Shown here: piece after piece, positions 9,129-18,685 of the stretch
Layout: each line of letters starts with the position of its first letter
How positions within the stretch are numbered: the first letter of the stretch is position 1
Assembly: GCA_901472455.1 (NCBI GenBank)
Contig: LR590464.1
Span: 2,356,001-2,420,000, forward strand
Reading direction: 5' to 3'
From: Leclercia adecarboxylata
GTDB taxonomy: Bacteria > Pseudomonadota > Gammaproteobacteria > Enterobacterales > Enterobacteriaceae
DNA length: 64,000 nucleotides
Notes under the pieces: model-generated
Database searches by the model: none
Seen by the model: the letters and a program-made list of their open reading frames with translations, nothing else
Told to the model about the DNA's origin: nothing
Position numbers and translations under genes: made by a program

Positions 9129-9450
9129 TGTTATTATTTTTAGGCCCTATTCTATCGACAAAAATCATTGACTGAGAAAATTACAGGATCAAGTAAAAAC
9201 TCAAGTAAAAATAAAACCTTTGCAATCATTAACGGTGAACCCAGATGCCAGCATTATATAATGCCAGTGGATTGATATTCTTCATCATGCTCATTTCACT
9301 GATATTCAAACAGGCTGTTTTTACCATCACTCTGGTCCTCTCCCATAAGAGAGAGGGAACCAGATAGCGCCGAATTACAGGCGGGGTAAGACGCAGCCGC
9401 CACCCGTCGATGGTGCTGCGGTGCGGCCTGTTGCCGCTTAACCCTTTACC
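9129..9450. other. Intergenic region between T6SS module A and the LysR gene
   Basis: A/T-rich and without a supported gene. It must hold the leftward promoter for module A, though I could not fix one. At 9331-9366 a hairpin, TCTGGT-CCTCTC paired with GAGAGGGAACCAGA (two-base bulge), lies downstream of the leftward LysR gene and may end it. The same CCTCTCCC/GGGAGAGG core recurs at 17038 and 39184, so it belongs to a dispersed intergenic repeat. Confidence 0.5.
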
Positions 9451-10389
9451 TCAACTGTTCTGCCGCAGCCAGCTTTGTAACAGCTTACCGTCCTGGCTCA
9501 TCTCAACATCCTGCCGGACGCACAGGTAATAATCCCGACCATCGTCGATGGGCATATCAAATATTTTCACCAGCTCACCGCTCTCCAGATAGGGCGCAAT
9601 GAGTGGCTCACGCATCAGGGCGCACCCTAGCCCCGCCTGCACGCCCGCCAGCGTTAACAGGCCATCTTCAAACATCGGTCCGCTGCGTCGCGGCGGGCGC
9701 TTTACCCCCTGCTGGATAAACCACTGCTGCCAGGTCGCGCGCTCCTCATCATGCAGGAGTGGCATTTGTAGCAGCTGTTCGGGGGTATCGATATGTCCGT
9801 GCAGGCGCAAAAACGCCCGGCTACAGACCGGCACCATCTGCCCGGAGATAAGCTTCTCGCTCTGGTAGCCTGCCCACTGCCCGTTACCAAAGCGAATCGA
9901 CATATCCGAGGCATCGCTCAGGTAGTTGCGGTGGTTGGCGTAGACCACATTAATTTCAGTTTGCGGATTGGCCCGCATAAACCCCGGTAGCCGCGGGATA
10001 AACCACCCCATGCCAAACAGCGGGATCAGGCTGATGGTCACCTGACGGGTCTGTACCTGCTCAAGCAGGTGCTCGGTAGCCTGGCGCAGCACGTTAAAGG
10101 CCGCACGAATGGAGCGGTAATAGTCTCGCCCCTGTTGGCTGAGGATCAGCCTGCGTCCCTGACGCTCGGTAAGCGGCATCTGCAGGTACCCTTCCAGCAC
10201 TTTGAGCTGATGGCTGACCGCTGACGGGGAGATATCCAGCTCCTGCGCCGCCTGGGTCACACTGCCCAGCCGGGCTATTGCCTCGAAGGCCCGTACCGCC
10301 CGTAGCGGTGGATCGTTCGCCAGTCGGCTCTCGGCAAAGGCTGGTACCACCAGGGATTGTTCTGTTTTATTCATATATTGATCTGTCAT
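9451..10389 (-). CDS. LysR-family regulator (GcvA-like), divergent from the Liv-type operon
   Basis: About 312 residues. The N-terminal winged helix-turn-helix is clear: RAFEAIARLGSVTQAAQELD followed by ISPSAVSHQLKVLEGYL. A substrate-binding domain follows, with ISLIPLFGMGWFIPRLPGF and LLTLAGVQAGLGCALM of the GcvA subgroup. Intact, no frame breaks. Start at 10389 (MTDQYMNKTEQ) or five codons later. Its divergent position, with about 155 bases between genes, indicates it controls the ABC importer and hydrolase operon, presumably sensing that substrate. Confidence 0.88.
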   Translation of the reverse strand: MTDQYMNKTEQSLVVPAFAESRLANDPPLRAVRAFEAIARLGSVTQAAQELDISPSAVSHQLKVLEGYLQMPLTERQGRRLILSQQGRDYYRSIRAAFNVLRQATEHLLEQVQTRQVTISLIPLFGMGWFIPRLPGFMRANPQTEINVVYANHRNYLSDASDMSIRFGNGQWAGYQSEKLISGQMVPVCSRAFLRLHGHIDTPEQLLQMPLLHDEERATWQQWFIQQGVKRPPRRSGPMFEDGLLTLAGVQAGLGCALMREPLIAPYLESGELVKIFDMPIDDGRDYYLCVRQDVEMSQDGKLLQSWLRQNS

Positions 10390-10544
10390 GGATAATCAGG
10401 TTTATCAGCCATTTATCATCATCTTTAAAATCAATCAGATAACGCAAGCTCCAAAAATCATAAGAAAGAATATATGTGTATTTCACAATTTAATTCAATT
10501 ATTAGATGTTACCCGCTGAAAGAGCAATTTGTCGGGTAGGAACG

Positions 10545-11495
10545 TTGGACACACTCATACAACAACTGATCAACGGCGTGATGCTGGGCAGCATCTACGC
10601 GCTGATCGCGCTGGGCTATACCATGGTGTATGGCATTTTGCGCATTATTAACTTCGCCCACGGCGATATTTTAATGGTCGGCGCACTGACCACCCTGTCG
10701 GGGCTGAATCTCCTCAACGGTTATTTTCCCGCTATGCCGCAACTGCTGCAGCTTGGCTTCGCGCTGCTGATCGCGATGGCGGTCTGCGCCCTGCTGGCGA
10801 TGGCGGTGGAGCGTTTCGCCTATCGCCGTCTGCGGCATGCGCCGCGGCTGGCACCGCTGATCTCCGGAATTGGCGTGTCGGTGCTGCTGCAAACCGTGGC
10901 GATGATTATCTGGACGCGTAACCCGCTGATGTTCCCGCAGATCCTGCCGATGGACCCCATTGCCATCACCGCGGGCAGCGAGGCACATCCCCCGGCGATT
11001 GTAACCGTGACCGGCATGGTTACCGTGGCGCTGGCTCTGATCGTCATGACCGGCCTGTGGCTGCTGGTGGAATACACCCGCCTCGGTCGCGGTATGCGCG
11101 CCGTGGCCGAAAACCCGCGCGTCGCGACTCTGATGGGCGTCAATCCGAACGCCATCATCACCCTCACCTTCGCCATTGGCGGCATCTTTGCCGCGCTGGC
11201 GGGGGTGATGATGGCCAGCAACTACGGCAACGCCAGCTTCTCGATGGGCTTCCTGCCCGGCATTAAGGCCTTTACCGCGGCGGTTCTCGGCGGCATCGGC
11301 AACATTCGCGGGGCGATGATAGGCGGGATCCTGCTCGGCATTATCGAAGCACTGGGGGCCGGTTATCTGGGCGAGCTGACTGACGGTGTATTTGGCAGTA
11401 ATTACCAGGACGTATTCGCCTTTATCGTGCTGATTCTGGTGCTGGTCTTCCGTCCGGCGGGTCTGCTGGGCGAGCGCGTGGCGCACAGGGCGTAA
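10545..11495 (+). CDS. Branched-chain amino acid-type ABC transporter permease (LivH family)
   Basis: Inner-membrane permease. LivH signatures are strong: LINGVMLGSIYALIALGYTM, YGILRIINFAHGDILMVGA, and GIKAFTAAVLGGIGNIRGAM with the EAA-type coupling loop. About 316 residues. I prefer the TTG at 10545 (TTGGACACACTC, preceded by TAGGAACG) because the family starts just before the first helix; an ATG at 10506 is in frame but adds a non-conserved leader. First gene of a seven-gene operon; the substrate is inferred below to be something other than leucine. Confidence 0.9.
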   Translation: MDTLIQQLINGVMLGSIYALIALGYTMVYGILRIINFAHGDILMVGALTTLSGLNLLNGYFPAMPQLLQLGFALLIAMAVCALLAMAVERFAYRRLRHAPRLAPLISGIGVSVLLQTVAMIIWTRNPLMFPQILPMDPIAITAGSEAHPPAIVTVTGMVTVALALIVMTGLWLLVEYTRLGRGMRAVAENPRVATLMGVNPNAIITLTFAIGGIFAALAGVMMASNYGNASFSMGFLPGIKAFTAAVLGGIGNIRGAMIGGILLGIIEALGAGYLGELTDGVFGSNYQDVFAFIVLILVLVFRPAGLLGERVAHRA

Positions 11496-11504
11496 GAGGA
11501 AATC

Positions 11505-12609
11505 ATGACTGCCATTGAACTCAAAACACCGGCGACCCGCCGTAAATTCTGGTCCGGCATGACGCTGTTTGTGCTTGCCCTGCTGCTTGCGCCGGTGGTG
11601 GCTACCCAACTGGGCGGCAACTACTGGGTGCGGGTGATCGACTTCGCCCTGCTCTACATCATGCTGGCGCTGGGGCTGAATATCGTGGTCGGCTACACCG
11701 GCCTGCTGGATATGGGCTTTATCGCTTTCTATGCTGTCGGCGCTTATCTGGCCGCGCTGCTGGCGTCGCCGCACCTGGCGGAGGTGTTCCCGATCCTCAA
11801 CGTCTGGTTCCCGGATGGGCTTCATACGTCGTATCTGCTGATCATCCCGATTGCGGCGCTGGTCGCGGCGGTGTGCGGCATCCTGCTCGGTGCGCCAACG
11901 CTGAAGCTGCGCGGCGATTATCTGGCGATCGTGACCCTCGGTTTCGGGGAGATCATCCGTATTCTGATGCGTAATCTCGACCGCCCGGTGAACATCACCA
12001 ACGGCGCTAAGGGCATTACCGGCGTCGATACTCTCAACCTGTTTGGCCTGAAGTTCAGCGGGGTTTACCACTGGTTCGGCGTCAAGGTGCCCGCCCTGTG
12101 GCTGTGGTACTACCTGCTGATGCTGGTGATTGTCGGGATCATTTTTGTCTGTCTGCGCCTGCAACACTCGCGCATTGGCCGGGCGTGGCACGCCATTCGC
12201 GAAGATGAAGACGTCGCCCGGGCGATGGGATCAACGTGCGCAACTTTAAGCTGCTGGCCTTTGCCATGGGTGCCTCTTTTGGCGGCGTGGCCGGGGCGCT
12301 GTTTGGTGCCTTCCAGGGCTTTGTCTCGCCGGAATCTTTCACCTTGCAGGAGTCGATTGCCGTGCTGGCGATGGTGGTGCTGGGCGGTATGGGCCATATC
12401 CCGGGGTGATCCTCGGTGCGGTGCTGCTTACTGCCCTGCCAGAGCTGTTGCGTAGCCAGGCTGCGCCGGTACAGCAGGCGCTGTTTGGTTCGGTGCTGAT
12501 AGGCCCGGAGATCCTGCGTCAGCTGTTCTACGGCCTGGCGCTGGTGCTGGTCATGCTGGTTCGCCCGTCGGGCATCTGGCCGGTTCGCCACAAGGAGGTC
12601 AACGCATGA
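11505..12609 (+). CDS. Branched-chain amino acid-type ABC transporter permease (LivM family)
   Basis: Second permease. Seen: [67 protein letters not shown] and, after the frame breaks, [22 protein letters not shown]. Frame breaks near 12230 (GGGATCAACGTG) and 12408 (missing G after CCCGGGG) are each repaired by one base and rejoin conserved LivM blocks. Start ATG at 11505 after AAGAGGAAATC. The stop overlaps the start of the next gene as ATGA. Confidence 0.9.
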
Positions 12610-13373
12610 GTCTGTTAACCGTGCGCAATATGTCCAAACGCTTTGGCGGCCTGAAGGCGGTGGACAACGTCTCACTCTCGATCAACAAAGGCGAAATTTA
12701 CGGTCTGATTGGCCCTAACGGCGCGGGTAAAACCACCTGTTTCAACCTGATCACCGGGCTGTACCCGGCAGACAGCGGCGAATTTGCCATTGCCGATACA
12801 CCGTACTTCCCGACGCAAATCGAGAAAGTGACCGCCGCAGGCATCGCCCGCACCTTCCAGAACGTCCGTCTGTTTAACGAGATGTCGGTGCTGGAGAACG
12901 TGATGGTGGGTCGCCATGTGCGTACCCGCAACGGGCTGTGGGCGGCGCTGAGTCGTCACAAGCGCGCCAGGGAAGAAGAGGCCCAGACCCGGGAACAGGC
13001 GTGGCACTGGCTGGAGTACACCGGCATTGCAAAGTTCGCCCACTACCGCGCCTGCGACCTGGCTTACGGCCATCAGCGTCGGCTGGAAATCGCCCGCGCG
13101 CTGGCCACCGATCCGCTTCTGCTGGCGCTGGATGAACCCGCCGCCGGGATGAATGCAGCAGAAAAAGTGGCTCTGGGGGAGCTATTGACCCGCATCCGCG
13201 ACGACGGAAAAACCCTGCTGATGATTGAACACGACGTGAAGCTGGTGATGGGGATCTGCGATCGCCTCACGGTGCTGGATTATGGCAAAACGCTGGCCAG
13301 CGGCACCCCGGACAGCGTGCGACGCGACCCGGCGGTGATCGCCGCCTGGCTTGGAGGCAATGCCCATGTCTGA
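12606..13373 (+). CDS. ABC transporter ATPase (LivG family)
   Basis: 255 residues, intact. Walker A GPNGAGKTT, Q-loop in IARTFQNVRLFNEMSVLENV, an ABC signature variant with YGHQRRLEIARALA, and Walker B LLALDEPAAGMN, followed by the H-loop in LLMIEHDVKLVM. These are the hallmarks of LivG, which pairs with LivF. Overlaps the upstream stop by four bases and the next start by eight, so the genes are translationally coupled. Confidence 0.93.
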   Translation: MSLLTVRNMSKRFGGLKAVDNVSLSINKGEIYGLIGPNGAGKTTCFNLITGLYPADSGEFAIADTPYFPTQIEKVTAAGIARTFQNVRLFNEMSVLENVMVGRHVRTRNGLWAALSRHKRAREEEAQTREQAWHWLEYTGIAKFAHYRACDLAYGHQRRLEIARALATDPLLLALDEPAAGMNAAEKVALGELLTRIRDDGKTLLMIEHDVKLVMGICDRLTVLDYGKTLASGTPDSVRRDPAVIAAWLGGNAHV

Positions 13374-14085
13374 ATTACTGAAAGTGGAACGCCTGGACGT
13401 GCATTACGGCGGTATCCAGGCGGTGCGCGGCGTCTCCTTTAGCCTGCGCGAAGGTGAACAGGCCACGCTGATCGGGGCCAACGGTGCGGGCAAAAGCTCC
13501 ACCGTACGAGCCATCACCGGGCTGGAGCGTTTTGGCGGCAACATTGAATTTAACGGCAAGCCGGTGCGTAAACAGAAAGCCGAAGCGCTGCTGCGCGACG
13601 GGCTGGTGATGGTCCCGGAAGGCCGGGGTATCTTCGCCCGTATGACGGTGCTGGAGAACCTGCAGATGGGAGCCTGGCTTCGCCGTGACACTGTCACCGT
13701 GAAGCAGGAGATGGACGAGATTTTTGCCCGGTTCCCACGTCTTGGCGAACGCCAGCATCAGCTGGCCGGGCTGCTCTCCGGCGGAGAGCAGCAGCTTTTA
13801 GCGCTGAATCGCGCCCTGCTCAGCCGCCCGCGTCTGCTGATCCTGGACGAACCCTCCATGGGCCTCGCGCCAAAGATGGTAGAAAACATTTTTGCCGTCA
13901 TCGCCGGGCTGCGAGAGCGTGGTGTGGCCCTGCTGCTCATCGAACAGAACGCCCGCCTGGCGCTGGAAGTGACCGACCAGGCCTGGGTGATGGACAGTGG
14001 CAGCATCGTTCACCATGGCGAATCCAAAGCGATGCTTAACGATGACCAGATTGCACAGATTTATTTGGGCGAAATGCCCGTTTAA
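13366..14085 (+). CDS. ABC transporter ATPase (LivF family)
   Basis: 239 residues from ATG at 13366 (MSELLKVERLDVHYGGIQAV); an in-frame ATG at 13351 is less likely. Walker A GANGAGKSST, VPEGRGIFARMTVLENLQMG typical of LivF, signature LLSGGEQQLLALNRALL (a variant from the usual LAIGRAL), Walker B LLILDEPSMGLAP. Intact. Second ATPase of the importer. Confidence 0.93.
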   Translation: MSELLKVERLDVHYGGIQAVRGVSFSLREGEQATLIGANGAGKSSTVRAITGLERFGGNIEFNGKPVRKQKAEALLRDGLVMVPEGRGIFARMTVLENLQMGAWLRRDTVTVKQEMDEIFARFPRLGERQHQLAGLLSGGEQQLLALNRALLSRPRLLILDEPSMGLAPKMVENIFAVIAGLRERGVALLLIEQNARLALEVTDQAWVMDSGSIVHHGESKAMLNDDQIAQIYLGEMPV

Positions 14086-14113
14086 CAACACCCACCAACA
14101 TCAGGGAATAACA

Positions 14114-15271
14114 ATGAAAACCGTAACAATGAGCGCGCTCAGCGCCGCGATCCTGCTCAGCGGATTAGCCTCTACCGCGGCCTGGGCCGCCGACAGTGAA
14201 ACCGTGGTGATTGGCCTGGCAGGTCCGCTCACTGGCCCGTCTGCCCGTATCGGTAAAGATCTGGAGAACGGTGCTCAGCTGGCAATTGACGACATCAACA
14301 AGCAGCACCCGACCATCGGCGGCAAAGCGGTGACCTTTCAGCTGCAGTCCGAAGATGACCAGTCGGATCCGCGTACCGCAGTGGCCGTGGCGCAGCGCCT
14401 GGTGGACAGCGACGTGGCAGGCGTGGTCGGCCACTGGAACACCGGCACCAGCATCCCGGCGGCCCGCGTCTATCACGATGCCGGTATCGCCCAGGTGGCA
14501 CCCGTTGCCACCGGCCATGCCTATACCAAACAGGGCTTCGACACCAGCTTCCGCGTGATGGGTCACGATGATGACGGCGGTCAGTTTGCCGGGCAGTACG
14601 CGGTCAATACCCTGAAAGCCAAACGCATCGCGGTCATTGACGACCGTACCGCCTTTGGTCAGGGGCTGGCGGATGAGTTTATTAAATCGCTCGAATCCCA
14701 GGGCGTGAAGATTGTCGATCGCCAGTACGTTGACGACAAAACCGTTGATTTCAGCGCCGTGTTGACCGCCATTCGCAGCAAAAATGCGGATCTGATTTTC
14801 TTCGGTGGCGTGGACAGCCAGGCGGCACCGCTGGCGCGTCGTATTAAACAGTTGGGCATGAAGGCCACCCTGATGGGCGCAGGCGGCTTTGTCAGCCAGA
14901 CCTTCCTGCAACTGGCGCAGAAAGAGGGTGAAGGCGTAGTGGCGCTGGAACCGGGCCTGCCTGTGGATCAGATGCCGGGCGGCAAGACCTTCGAACAGGC
15001 GTATCAGTCCCGCTACCACACCCATATCGAACTGCACGCCCCGTTCGCCTATGACGCCACCCGTGTCCTGGTGGCCGCGATGGAAAAAGCCGACTCGGTG
15101 GATCCGGCAGAGTACCTGCCTGCCCTGCGCGCCATCAGCTATTCCGGCGTCACCGGGCAGATCGCCTTTGATAACCAGGGCAACCTGAAAGCCCCGTCAT
15201 TCACCGTTTATAAAGTGGTCGATGGCAAATGGCAGCCGCAGACCGTGCTCGGCGGCGCACAAACGAAGTAA
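14114..15271 (+). CDS. Periplasmic binding protein of the Liv-type importer (Leu/Ile/Val-binding family)
   Basis: 385 residues with a Sec signal peptide, MKTVTMSALSAAILLSGLAS..AWA, cleaved before ADSETVVIG. Core motifs GLAGPLTGPSARIGKDLENGAQLA and VVGHWNTGTSIPAARVYHDA match type I periplasmic binding proteins of the LivJ class. Start at 14114 after AGGGAATAACA. It is the last transporter gene and is followed within 20 bases by the hydrolase genes, so its ligand is probably their substrate. Confidence 0.92.
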   Translation: MKTVTMSALSAAILLSGLASTAAWAADSETVVIGLAGPLTGPSARIGKDLENGAQLAIDDINKQHPTIGGKAVTFQLQSEDDQSDPRTAVAVAQRLVDSDVAGVVGHWNTGTSIPAARVYHDAGIAQVAPVATGHAYTKQGFDTSFRVMGHDDDGGQFAGQYAVNTLKAKRIAVIDDRTAFGQGLADEFIKSLESQGVKIVDRQYVDDKTVDFSAVLTAIRSKNADLIFFGGVDSQAAPLARRIKQLGMKATLMGAGGFVSQTFLQLAQKEGEGVVALEPGLPVDQMPGGKTFEQAYQSRYHTHIELHAPFAYDATRVLVAAMEKADSVDPAEYLPALRAISYSGVTGQIAFDNQGNLKAPSFTVYKVVDGKWQPQTVLGGAQTK

Positions 15272-15288
15272 CGCAGTGAGGCAATGTG

Positions 15289-15771
15289 ATGAGTGATAAT
15301 AATGAGCTGGGCATTCTCGCCCGCCGCAAAATTGAAGCAGAAATTATTAAGCCAATTTATGAAATCCTGGTGCGCGAGATCGGCAAGACCCGCGCCCAGG
15401 CGGTCATTGGCGAGGCCATTGAGCAGGCCGCCATTAATGCAGGCAAAGAGTTTGCCAGCAAAGAGCCGAACGGCGCAGACGTGAAGAGCTTTATCGCCCT
15501 GCAATATCTGTGGGAGAAAGATAACGCCCTGGACGTGAAGGTGATCGACGCCGATGACCAGCAGTACAACTACGACGTCACCCGCTGCCGCTATGCCGAG
15601 ATGTATCACGAGATGGGGCTGGGGGAGATCGGCCACCTGCTGTCATGCGCGCGCGATGAAAAATTCATCGTCGGCTATGCGCCGGACGTGGAGCTGACCC
15701 GCACCACCACCATCATGCAGGGCGGTAAGTGCTGCGACTTCCGCTATCGCAGCACCAAGGACAAAGCATGA
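15289..15771 (+). CDS. L-2-amino-thiazoline-4-carboxylate hydrolase-like protein
   Basis: 160 residues, intact. The pattern ILARRKIEAEIIKPIYE, YDVTRCRYAEMYHEMGLGE, HLLSCARDEKF, LTRTTTIMQGGKCCDFRYR is what I know from the ATC hydrolase family. In Pseudomonas, ATC hydrolase opens the thiazoline ring to an N-carbamoyl-cysteine-type product. Conserved cysteines (TRCRY, LSCARD, KCCDF) could bind metal or act in catalysis. ATG at 15289 preferred; a GTG sits three bases upstream. The stop overlaps the next ATG (ATGA). Not all family members need use ATC, so the exact substrate is inferred. Confidence 0.78.
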   Translation: MSDNNELGILARRKIEAEIIKPIYEILVREIGKTRAQAVIGEAIEQAAINAGKEFASKEPNGADVKSFIALQYLWEKDNALDVKVIDADDQQYNYDVTRCRYAEMYHEMGLGEIGHLLSCARDEKFIVGYAPDVELTRTTTIMQGGKCCDFRYRSTKDKA

Positions 15772-16992
15772 TCCGCGTAAACGCAGACCGCTTATGGTCA
15801 ACGCTTGCGATGATGGCGCAGATCGGCGGCACGCCCGCCGGGGGTGTCACCCGGCTGGCGTTAAGCGATGAAGATCGGATCGCCCGCAACCTGCTGCGTG
15901 ACTGGGCGCTGGAGGCGGGGTTTTCCTGCACGGTGGACAGCATGGGCAACATGTTTATCCGCCGTGCCGGAAAAAATCCCGCCCTGGCACCGGTGATGAC
16001 CGGTTCGCATGTGGATTCCCAGCCACTGGGTGGCAATTACGACGGGGTTTACGGCGTACTGGCCGGGCTGGAACTGCTGCGTACCCTGAACGACCATCAG
16101 ATTGAAACCGAGCGCGACATCGTGCTGGTGAACTGGACCAACGAAGAAGGGGCGCGTTTTGCCCCGGCAATGCTCTCCTCCGGCGTCTGGACCGGGCAGT
16201 TCAGCGAGGCCTATGCCCACGCCCGGGCCGACCGGGATGGTATTACGGTGGGTGACGCACTGGATACCATCGGCTATCGCGGTGAGCTCCCTGCCCGCGC
16301 TTTCCCGATCCACGCCTGTTATGAACTGCACATCGAACAAGGACCGATCCTTGAAGATGAGGCGGTGGATATCGACTGGTGCGGGCGGCGATGGGCCAGC
16401 GCTGGTTCACGATCACGCTGGAGGGATTTGCCGCGCATGCGGGTACCACACCGATGCATAGCCGTCGCGACGCCTTAACCGCCTTTGCGATGCTGGCGCT
16501 GAAGGTTGAAGCCATTGGGTATCAGCATGCGCCTGACGGTCGGGCAACCATCGGCATGGCGAACGTGACCCCCAACTCGCGCAACGTCGTCCCTTCCCGG
16601 GTGGTGTGCAGCGTGGAGTTCCGTCATCCGCAGAGCGCGGCGCTGGAGGCGATGGAAGCTGCACTGCATCAGGCGACAAAGAGTCTTTCTGCCCGCGGTG
16701 TCAGCGCAAACGTCGAGCGCATTTTTGACTATGCGCCCATTGCGTTTGATGCCACCTGCCTGGCGCGCACGGAAAACGCCGTGGCAGCCCTGGGCTATTC
16801 CGCAAAATCGATGGTTTCCGGTGCGGGGCACGACACCTGTTATGTCAGCAAGATAGCCCTGCCAGCATGATCTTTATTCCGTGCGTGAAAGGCATTAGCC
16901 ATAACGAAGCGGAAAAGATCCTGCCGGCGTGGTCAGAGAAAGGGGCAAATGTGTTGCTGCACAGCGTACTGAGTGCGGCACAGGAGTTGTAA
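15768..16992 (+). CDS. M20 Zn-dependent amidase/carbamoylase (N-carbamoyl-L-amino acid hydrolase family)
   Basis: About 408 residues. Metal-binding motifs in order: TGSHVDSQPLGGNYDGVYGV, NWTNEEGARFAPAM, CYELHIEQGP and ISHNE near the C-terminus, the pattern of N-carbamoyl amino acid hydrolases, beta-ureidopropionase and allantoate amidohydrolase. The dimerisation domain has RWFTITLEGFAAHAGTTPM. Frame breaks near 16385 (GGGCGGCG) and 16860 are single-base. Start overlaps the ATC-hydrolase stop; stop at 16990-16992. Paired with an ATC hydrolase it would remove carbamoyl to yield L-cysteine, CO2 and NH3; other ureido substrates remain possible. Confidence 0.85.
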
Positions 16993-17037
16993 AACCACGC
17001 CGCCGGGGGGTTGTACGGTCGGTTGCCCTCACTCCAA

Positions 17038-17058
17038 CCCTCTCCCACAGGGAGAGGG
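17038..17058. repeat. CCCTCTCCC/GGGAGAGGG intergenic palindrome
   Basis: A nine-base perfect inverted repeat with a three-base loop between convergent genes. Related cores sit at 9337 and 39184. I know this as a common intergenic element in Enterobacter and Klebsiella; it may terminate both neighbours. Confidence 0.6.
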
Positions 17059-17082
17059 TTTACACCGCGCCTTTGGGCGTGT

Positions 17083-18570
17083 TTACCGCTGCGATACTTT
17101 CGCCAGGCTAAACCAGATCCCAATCGCCAGAACCATCAGCATCCCGCCCGCGCTGCCCAGCGCCACGCTGTGCGAGGTGATAAATGCGGTTTTCGCCGCT
17201 GTAATCACCGACTCTGCCAGCGACGGGGAGAGATCCTGCGCCACCTTCACCGCCTCACCGATGGACGAGGAGGCATGATCCGCAAGGGAAGCGTCCAGCC
17301 CTGGGGCAGCTCAATGGATGCCGAGAAACTGCGGGTCAGCAAACAGACCGAAAATCGCAATCCCCAGCCCCGCGCCCAGTTCATAGGACATGGTTTCAAT
17401 CGCCCCGGCGGCAGCGGCCTTCTCTTTCGGCGCGGCGGCCAATGATCGCGGCGGTAGAGGCCAGCAATGCGCTCGCCGCACTAAAGCCCAGCAGCACCAT
17501 CAGGCACCAGGCCTGCCACTGCTGGGTGCTGAAATCGAGCATCGACAGCCCCATAAAGCTGAGTGCGCTCAGCCCCATACCGCCAGTGGCCACAACCCGT
17601 AACCCCAGACGCCCTACCAGCACCCCGGCTATCGGCCCGCTAAAGCCGCTGGCGACCATGACCGGCAGCATAAACATCCCTGCCTCAAAGGGGGTGAACC
17701 CGTGGACAAACTGCAGCTCCTGGGCCATTAGTAGCTCAAAACCTACCAGGGCGATCATGGCCGTCATCGCCATCACCACGCCGCTGAGAATGATGCGATG
17801 GCCAAACAGGCGAATGTCGATCATCGGCGTGTGGGCACGCAGCTGGATGCGAATAAAGGCCACAGGATTGCCGCCCCGATCAGCAGCGTGCCCGCGACTA
17901 CCCAGGGAGAAAGTTCCCCTTTTAGCGCGGTTTTAGCGCTGTAGACCAGCAGCAGGATCGCCACAATCAGCATCAGAGCGTGCGTGATGTTCAGCGGCTG
18001 CTCCGGTCGCCCTTGCTGGGCCGGGACAAAACGCGCCGCCAGGGAGACTACCAGCAACACAATGGGAACGTTGATCAAAAACACGGCACCCCAGTAGAAG
18101 TGGGCCAGCAGCATCCCGCCCACCAGCGGGCCAAAGGCTGCCCCGCCGGACCCGACGGCAGCCCAGACGCCAAGGGCAATGTTACGCTGACGCGCATCCG
18201 GGAAGAGCGTGCGGATCCCGGCCAGCGTCGCGGGAATGATCATCGCCGCGCCGATTGCCAGCGAGGCCCGCGCGGCAATCAACCACCCCGCCGTGGGGGC
18301 AAACGCCGCCGCCAGCGAAGAGAGGCCAAACAGAGTACTTCCCATGATCAGCAGGCGCTTAAAGCCGATGCGATCCCCGAGCGCCCCCATCGGCAGCACC
18401 ATGCCGGCCATCACCAGCGAATAGATATCAATGATCCACAGCAATTCATTGCCGCTGGCATCCAGAGTCATACTCAGCGTCGGGGCGGCAACGTGCAGCA
18501 CCGTGGCGTCAATCGCAACCGGGATATAGACCAGCACGATAATCACTAACGCTAACCACTGACGAAACAT
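17083..18570 (-). CDS. smvA: SmvA-type MFS efflux pump (14-helix, DHA2)
   Basis: Inner-membrane drug/proton antiporter; in Salmonella and Klebsiella SmvA exports methyl viologen, chlorhexidine and other cationic biocides. The protein starts MFRQWLALVIIVLVYIPVAI at 18570, nearly the Salmonella N-terminus, and contains WAAVGSGGAAFGPLVGGMLL (motif C) and HRIILSGVVMAMTAMIALVG. Frame breaks near 17870, 17440, 17310 and 17270 repair with single bases; the C-terminus reads WFSLAKVSQR with a stop at 17083. Divergent from a TetR gene with paired operators between, so likely repressed and substrate-inducible. Confidence 0.92.
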
Positions 18571-18593
18571 AGATTTCCTTATTTGATTAAAGC

Positions 18594-18607
18594 TGGACAC
18601 ATGTCCA
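18594..18607. promoter_or_regulatory. SmvR-type operator 1
   Basis: TGGACA-CA-TGTCCA, a perfect six-base inverted repeat with a two-base spacer, in the smvA-smvR intergenic region next to the smvA start. Likely binding site of the divergent TetR regulator. Confidence 0.68.
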
Positions 18608-18628
18608 GAATGCGATCCTACGGAAAGT

Positions 18629-18642
18629 TGAACGCATGTCCA
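18629..18642. promoter_or_regulatory. SmvR-type operator 2 (degenerate)
   Basis: TGAACG-CA-TGTCCA repeats the right half of operator 1 exactly and the left half partly, with identical layout 35 bases away (centre to centre). It lies closer to smvR and could mediate autoregulation. Confidence 0.55.
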
Positions 18643-18685
18643 GCCTTTTGTTACACTCGTTGCCCCCCAGTTGAGAGTGAAAAAA

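Noticed and set aside
10671..12191. 506-codon open frame on the minus strand, rich in His, Gln and Arg
   Set aside because: It is exactly antisense to livH and livM; composition (H, Q, R, D, no hydrophobic core) is the usual shadow of GC-rich coding DNA. No ribosome site or conserved motif.
14165..15037. 290-codon minus-strand frame
   Set aside because: Antisense shadow of the intact binding-protein gene at 14114-15271; no domain recognisable.
17980..18549. 189-codon plus-strand frame rich in Arg, Gln and His
   Set aside because: Antisense shadow of smvA.
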